From: CAWEHQ01 sp051001995
GTDB taxonomy: Bacteria; Actinomycetota; Thermoleophilia; Solirubrobacterales; Thermoleophilaceae
Reading direction: 5' to 3'
DNA: 8,994 nt
Assembly (NCBI GenBank): GCA_051001995.1
Contig: JBPCMT010000068.1
Span: 1 to 8,994 of the forward strand
Positions 5,144-8,994 of this stretch are shown here, one piece after another. Made by a program: the position numbers and the translations under genes. Every line of letters starts with the position of its first letter. The first letter of the stretch is position 1. The notes under the pieces were generated by a model. That model saw only the letters and a program-made list of their open reading frames with translations. It had not been told where the DNA came from and made no database searches.

Positions 5144-5452
5144 TTATCGGGCTTGGGCCACCGCCCCCGCGGGGTGCGCCGCGGCCCACGCGATGATCTC
5201 CTTCGACCCGCCGATCGCCGTGCCGTCGTCGAGCTCGAGCACGGGCACCATAGAGCTGCCGGTGAGCTGCTTCGCCCGCTTGCGGCCGCTGGTCTGGTTG
5301 AACGGGCGGTCCGGAAACATCGCCAACCCGTAGGAGCGCTCGACCTCGGGCGCGTGGCCCGCCTCGCGCAGAGCGCGGTGCGCGTTGCCGCACGGGTGCC
5401 CTCCCGGCCTGGGAGTGGACGTGAACGTGCCGTAGCAGACGTAGAGCTTCAT
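5144..5452 (-). CDS. Stand-alone GST N-terminal (thioredoxin-fold) protein
   Basis: This 102-residue protein looks like only the thioredoxin-fold half of a glutathione S-transferase. It opens with strand MKLYVCYGTFT, has GGHPCGNAHRALREAGH (Cys21 at the head of the first helix), then the cis-proline strand SSMVPVLELDDG and GSKEIIAWAA, equivalent to the Glu/Ser-containing glutathione-contacting loop and helix. The all-helical C-terminal GST domain is absent; the protein ends soon after the fold is complete, so it is probably a natural single-domain type. High-GC Gram-positives generally lack glutathione, so a role with another thiol, or glutaredoxin-like use of Cys6 or Cys21, is possible. It begins 15 bp after the acyl-CoA dehydrogenase stop without a clear ribosome binding site, suggesting coupling to that gene. 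Confidence 0.85.
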   Translation of the reverse strand: MKLYVCYGTFTSTPRPGGHPCGNAHRALREAGHAPEVERSYGLAMFPDRPFNQTSGRKRAKQLTGSSMVPVLELDDGTAIGGSKEIIAWAAAHPAGAVAQAR

Positions 5453-5467
5453 TCGCGGCGCGGGACG

Positions 5468-7435
5468 CTACTGGACCTTTGCGGCCACGGGTGGCCGGTC
5501 GCCGTCGGAGCGTTGGCTCGATCGATCTCCGTCCGACGGCTGGGCCGCCTCGTCGACGCCCTCGGGCTGCTCGGCGATCATCGGACCGTCCCCGGACGGG
5601 TCGACGATGCCGTGCTCGAGCCAGGCGTAGCGGCCCTCGAGAACCTTCTGCGCCGCCTGGTAGTTCGCGTCGTCGTCATTCGACCAGAGGTCGTGGAAGA
5701 GCCGGTCGACGCGCCGGCGGGCCTGGCAGCAGAAGAGGTCGGCGAGCTCGCGCGCCTGCTCGGCGCGGCTCGCGTCCTCTGACTCGATCGTCTTTGCGTA
5801 CACAACCGCCGAGGCGATCGCGAACAGCTCCGCGCCGATGTCCACGATCCGGCCGAGGAACGACTGCTTCTTCTCGAGCTTCGCCTGCCAGCGGCTGATC
5901 CCGTAGAAGGTCGAGCGCGCCAGCTTGCGTGAGCTGCGCTCGGCGAAGCGGAGGTGCTCGGCGAGCTCGCCGAACTCGGAGAACGAGCTCGGCCTCTGCC
6001 CCTCGCCCACGACCAGCTGCGGCAGCCAGCGCGAGTAGAAGGCGCCGGCGCGGGCGGCGGCCTTGGCCTTGTCGCCCAGCGCCACGCCGGGCTCGAGAAT
6101 GTCGCCGGCCACCTGGAGGTGCTGGTCAACCGCCTCGCGCGCGATCAGGAGGTGCATGACCTCGCTCGACCCCTCGAAGATGCGGTTGATGCGCATGTCG
6201 CGCATCGCCTGCTCGACCGGCACCGGCTTCTCGCCGCGGGCGGCCAGCGAGGCGGCCGTCTCGTAGCCACGGCCGCCGCGGATCTGAAGGAGCTCGTCCA
6301 CGATCCGCCAGCCGAGCTCAGAGCCGTAGAGCTTGGCGATCGCCGCCTCGATGCGGATGTCGTTCTTCTTGTCGTCGGCCAGCCGGCTGGCCAAGTCGAG
6401 CATCGGCCCCCGTCCGAAAGGGCGCGCCACCCAGAAGGGGATCGTCTGCGGCACGGCGTCGTGTTTTCCGACCGGCTGGCCCCACTGGACGCGCTCGACC
6501 GCGAACTCGCGCGCGGTCTTCGTCGCCCACTTGGCGGTGCCGACACAGATCGCCGGCAGGGCGAGGCGGCCGGTGTTGAGCGTGGTGAGCGCGATCTTCA
6601 GCCCCTCCCCCTCCCCGCCGATCGTGTTCTCGGCGGGGACGAAGACGTCGTCGAGGCGGGTGACCGAGTTCTCGATCCCGCGCAGCCCCATGAAGCTGTT
6701 GCGGTGCTCGACGGTCACGCCGTCGCTGTCGTAGGAAAGGATGAACGCGGTGATGCCCCCGCGGCGGCCCTCGGACTTCGGCACCGTCGCCATCACCACC
6801 ACGACGTCGGCGATCACGCCGTTGGTGGCCCACAGCTTGCGGCCATTCAGGACGTAGCCGGAGCCGTCCTCGGACGGCGTCGCCGTGGTCGCGAGCCGCG
6901 CCGGGTCGGAGCCCACGTCGGGCTCGGTGAGCAGGAACGCCGAGATGCTCGTGCTCGCGACCCGCGGCAGCCACTCACGCTTCTGCTCCTCGGAGCCGAA
7001 CAGCCGCAGCGGCTCGGCGACGCCGATCGACTGGTGCGCCGAGAGCAGCGTCGAGATCGAGGAGTGCCACGAGGCAGCCAGCGTCAGCGCGCGGTTGTAG
7101 TACACCTGCGAGAGGCCGAGGCCGCCGTACTCCTCGGACACCTTCATCCCGAGCGCCCCGAGCTTCTTGAGGCCCTCGACGACGTGCTCGGGGATCTTGT
7201 CCTCGCGCTCTATCCGCAGCGGGTCGACCTCGTTCTCGAGGAACGCGCGCAGGAGCTCGAGAAAGCGCTCGCCCTTCGTGACGGCGTCCGCGTCGAGCCG
7301 CGGCTGCGGCGAGATCAGATCGAGCCGGAGGTGCCCCATGAACAGCTCCTTGGCGAAGCTCGGGAGCTTCCACTCGGTCTCGCGCGCGGCCTCCGCCACG
7401 TCGCGTGCCTGTCGCTCGGTTACCTCGGTGGCCAT
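5468..7435 (-). CDS. Acyl-CoA dehydrogenase, long FadE type with C-terminal extension
   Basis: This FAD enzyme would introduce the trans-2 double bond into acyl-CoA in the cytoplasm, passing electrons to ETF. At 655 residues it is far longer than the ~380-residue core and resembles VLCAD/ACAD9-like enzymes. The N-terminal helical domain has LGMKVSEEYGGLGLS (95-109); the middle domain has AFLLTEPDVGSDPA (166-179, flavin/substrate contacts) and NGRKLWATNG; the C-terminal domain has the GQPVGKHDAV helix, QIRGGRGY (384-391) and INRIFEGSSEVM, with the presumed catalytic base Glu421. An extra helical domain (about 440-605) follows, then a low-complexity tail with two SDGDR copies. Start: ATG 7435 with AGGGAG 8 nt upstream. 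Residues 328-345 are oddly divergent (see findings). It lies 78 bp behind the HyuB-gamma gene and 15 bp before the GST-N gene. Confidence 0.95.
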   Translation of the reverse strand: MATEVTERQARDVAEAARETEWKLPSFAKELFMGHLRLDLISPQPRLDADAVTKGERFLELLRAFLENEVDPLRIEREDKIPEHVVEGLKKLGALGMKVSEEYGGLGLSQVYYNRALTLAASWHSSISTLLSAHQSIGVAEPLRLFGSEEQKREWLPRVASTSISAFLLTEPDVGSDPARLATTATPSEDGSGYVLNGRKLWATNGVIADVVVVMATVPKSEGRRGGITAFILSYDSDGVTVEHRNSFMGLRGIENSVTRLDDVFVPAENTIGGEGEGLKIALTTLNTGRLALPAICVGTAKWATKTAREFAVERVQWGQPVGKHDAVPQTIPFWVARPFGRGPMLDLASRLADDKKNDIRIEAAIAKLYGSELGWRIVDELLQIRGGRGYETAASLAARGEKPVPVEQAMRDMRINRIFEGSSEVMHLLIAREAVDQHLQVAGDILEPGVALGDKAKAAARAGAFYSRWLPQLVVGEGQRPSSFSEFGELAEHLRFAERSSRKLARSTFYGISRWQAKLEKKQSFLGRIVDIGAELFAIASAVVYAKTIESEDASRAEQARELADLFCCQARRRVDRLFHDLWSNDDDANYQAAQKVLEGRYAWLEHGIVDPSGDGPMIAEQPEGVDEAAQPSDGDRSSQRSDGDRPPVAAKVQ

Positions 7436-7443
7436 CGGGTCAT

Positions 7444-7449
7444 CTCCCT
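7444..7449 (-). promoter_or_regulatory. Ribosome binding site of the acyl-CoA dehydrogenase gene
   Basis: AGGGAG on the reverse strand with 8 nt to ATG 7435 supports that start. Confidence 0.7.
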
Positions 7450-7513
7450 GTTCGCTGAGCCTCTCGTTCCTGTACCCGCGGCCGGCGGCCCGCGAACCTG
7501 CCGGTGCCGCGCG

Positions 7514-8994
7514 CTAGACGGGCAGCTCGCGACCCAGCCAGCCGTTGTAGAAGCCCTCGACGTCGGGCAGGAAGTCGTGCGTGACCGGGTAGCACGGGGC
7601 GGCGGTCTCGACCTCGAGCTGGTGTGCGCAGGACGGGCAGAAGAACTCCCTTAGCTCCATCCAGTCGGGGTCGGCGTGCGCCATGCGGGGGTAGACCTCG
7701 CGCAGCGACTCGTCGTCGTCGCGGACGAAGATCGCCGCGTCCATCTTCCAGTTGTGGTCGTGGGCGCAGAAGTCGTGGCCGCAGTCGCAGCGAATCACGA
7801 GCTCGCCGTCGCCCGCGCGACGGACGACGTTCAGCGCTTCCCCGACCGGGAGCAGGATCCGGTCCTCGTAGCCCGCGCGCCGCTGGAGCAGCGCGACCCA
7901 CTTCTCGAAGCGGTCGCGGTCCTTGTAGCCGGACTGGATCGCCTTGACCTCGCGGCGCGAGAGGCGCTCGTCGAGCAGGGCTTCGAGCGTGTCGGGCTCC
8001 ATCGCGCTGGCGACCGACTGCCCTGGCGACTCCGCGCGCGCGACCTTCGACGCCGACAGGAACTCGGCGGCCGCCTCCTCCGGCGTGACCTTGCCCTTGG
8101 CCGCGGAGGTCGCCGCGACCGTCGGGGTGGCGGCCTCCCACTCGAAGTCCTCGGGCAGGTCCCAGAAGCCGCGGTACTCCGCCGACCAGCGCGGCGACAG
8201 CCGCATGCACTCCGCGTACATGCGCTTCACCGGGTCGATCGCGTCGCGCGCCAGGACCCGCTCGCGCTGCTCCGACCACCACTCGCGCACCGGCCGCGCG
8301 CGCTCGAGCCGCGCGGCGCGCATCCGCTCGCGGCGGCTCTCGACCGACGAGTCGTCGCCATCCACGCCGTAGACCGACTCCGCGAAGCGCGGCAGCAGGT
8401 GCCCCTCCTCGACGTCGCTGCGCACCGACTCCGGCGGGCGCAGCAGCGGGTCGCCCAGCCCGCCGGCACCCTTCATGACCGACAGGTAGAGGTCGCCCTG
8501 CTGGAACGGGTGGAGCGTCGTGAAGTTGTCGAGCTTGTACTCGCGCTCGCCCTCGATCGCCATCAGCGCCGGGTCCTCGAAGTCGCCGTCGCAGACCGGG
8601 TAGGCCTCCCCCCTCCGCGCTCGCTCGATCAGGTCCGCGCCCTTGATGTTGTGCACGTACGCGGTGGCGCCCGGATAGCCGCCGAACAGCCCCTGCGAGC
8701 TGAACACGCGCGCGGTGCCGAGGTTCTGGAGCTCCCAGAACGATGTGCCCCAGACCATCAGCAGCGACTCGAAGCTCGAGCCGCCGCGGTGGCGGCCCGA
8801 CCCGGCCGACGACGCCTTGATCCGGCGCGAGAGGTAAGCCATCGGGCAGATCAGCTCCCACATCTCCACGTCGCCGGCGTCGCCCTCGGGGTTGAACATC
8901 GCCGCGGCGGTGTCGGTGCCGTCGAGCACGTACTTCGCCCCCATCCCCTGCGCCGCGATCTCGAAGTTCATGATCGCGCTCTGGTTGCCGTACT
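7514..8994 (-). CDS. Hydantoinase B/acetone carboxylase alpha-like protein fused to an acetone carboxylase gamma-like domain (5' end missing)
   Basis: The frame is open to the window edge: YGNQSAI precedes the Met at 8971, so that Met is internal and the N-terminus lies outside. Counting from it, residues 1-~275 are the C-terminal part of a HyuB/oxoprolinase-B family protein (GSGRHRGGSSFESLL, then LFGGYPG and KGAGGLGDPLLRPPESV). After a linker, residues ~325-485 match the small gamma subunit of acetone carboxylase: EKWVALLQRRAGYEDRILLP, RCDCGHDFCAHDHNWKM, VYPRMA, EFFCPSCAHQLEVETAAPCYPVTHDFLPD and EGFYNGWLG. Cys395, Cys397, Cys402, Cys445, Cys448 and Cys460 are candidate zinc ligands. In the known enzyme alpha, beta (HyuA-like) and gamma are separate chains that use ATP and bicarbonate to carboxylate acetone to acetoacetate. 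The HyuA-like partner should lie upstream, outside the window. The substrate may be acetone, another ketone or a different HyuAB substrate. Confidence 0.92.
   Translation of the reverse strand, partial: YGNQSAIMNFEIAAQGMGAKYVLDGTDTAAAMFNPEGDAGDVEMWELICPMAYLSRRIKASSAGSGRHRGGSSFESLLMVWGTSFWELQNLGTARVFSSQGLFGGYPGATAYVHNIKGADLIERARRGEAYPVCDGDFEDPALMAIEGEREYKLDNFTTLHPFQQGDLYLSVMKGAGGLGDPLLRPPESVRSDVEEGHLLPRFAESVYGVDGDDSSVESRRERMRAARLERARPVREWWSEQRERVLARDAIDPVKRMYAECMRLSPRWSAEYRGFWDLPEDFEWEAATPTVAATSAAKGKVTPEEAAAEFLSASKVARAESPGQSVASAMEPDTLEALLDERLSRREVKAIQSGYKDRDRFEKWVALLQRRAGYEDRILLPVGEALNVVRRAGDGELVIRCDCGHDFCAHDHNWKMDAAIFVRDDDESLREVYPRMAHADPDWMELREFFCPSCAHQLEVETAAPCYPVTHDFLPDVEGFYNGWLGRELPV

Noticed and set aside
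5954..7654. 566-codon open frame on the plus strand
   Set aside because: It is antisense to the acyl-CoA dehydrogenase and the HyuB-gamma gene; the composition is typical of a GC-rich shadow frame and no domain is recognisable.
7440..8861. 473-codon minus-strand frame overlapping the HyuB-gamma gene
   Set aside because: It is an out-of-frame shadow rich in Gly, Arg and Ala; the other frame has clear family motifs.

Overview
The window is GC-rich throughout and reads like chromosomal DNA of a high-GC actinobacterium. The gene content fits a soil Thermoleophilia/Solirubrobacterales-type organism: an RskA-type anti-sigma factor, a DUF4190-like membrane protein, a stand-alone GST-N protein and an acetone-carboxylase-like protein. 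The taxonomic guess is inference. I see no rRNA, tRNA, CRISPR array, insertion sequence or phage gene.

Left part (1-1880): the 5' third of a zinc-dependent alcohol dehydrogenase runs leftward off the window. Across a ~215 bp gap it diverges from a rightward pair, an ECF sigma factor and its membrane-bound zinc-finger/RskA-type anti-sigma factor, whose genes overlap by 8 bp. The anti-sigma gene converges on a leftward block that fills the rest of the window.

Middle part (1922-5107), all leftward in transcription order: a Phd/VapC toxin-antitoxin pair, an AbrB/VapC pair, a proline-dehydrogenase-fold protein whose reading frame begins directly behind the second toxin stop, a small three-helix membrane protein, and a 78-residue hypothetical protein. 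A 167 bp gap in front of the membrane-protein gene carries an inverted repeat and a pair of direct repeats.

Right part (5144-8994), also leftward: the C-terminal portion of a HyuB/acetone-carboxylase-alpha-like protein fused to an acetone-carboxylase-gamma-like zinc domain, then a long acyl-CoA dehydrogenase (655 aa), then a 102-residue thioredoxin-fold GST-N protein 15 bp behind it. These three look like one catabolic transcription unit. A plausible theme is ketone or acyl-CoA degradation, but the substrate cannot be read from the sequence.

Most notable: the HyuB-gamma fusion; two back-to-back VapBC modules with unrelated antitoxin families; a toxin that seems to start with CTG at a CTGA overlap; and a proline-dehydrogenase-like gene with no ATG/GTG/TTG at its expected start (an ATC sits 5 nt behind a GGGAG) and with several classical active-site residues replaced. 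I found nothing that clearly amounts to a wholly new system.
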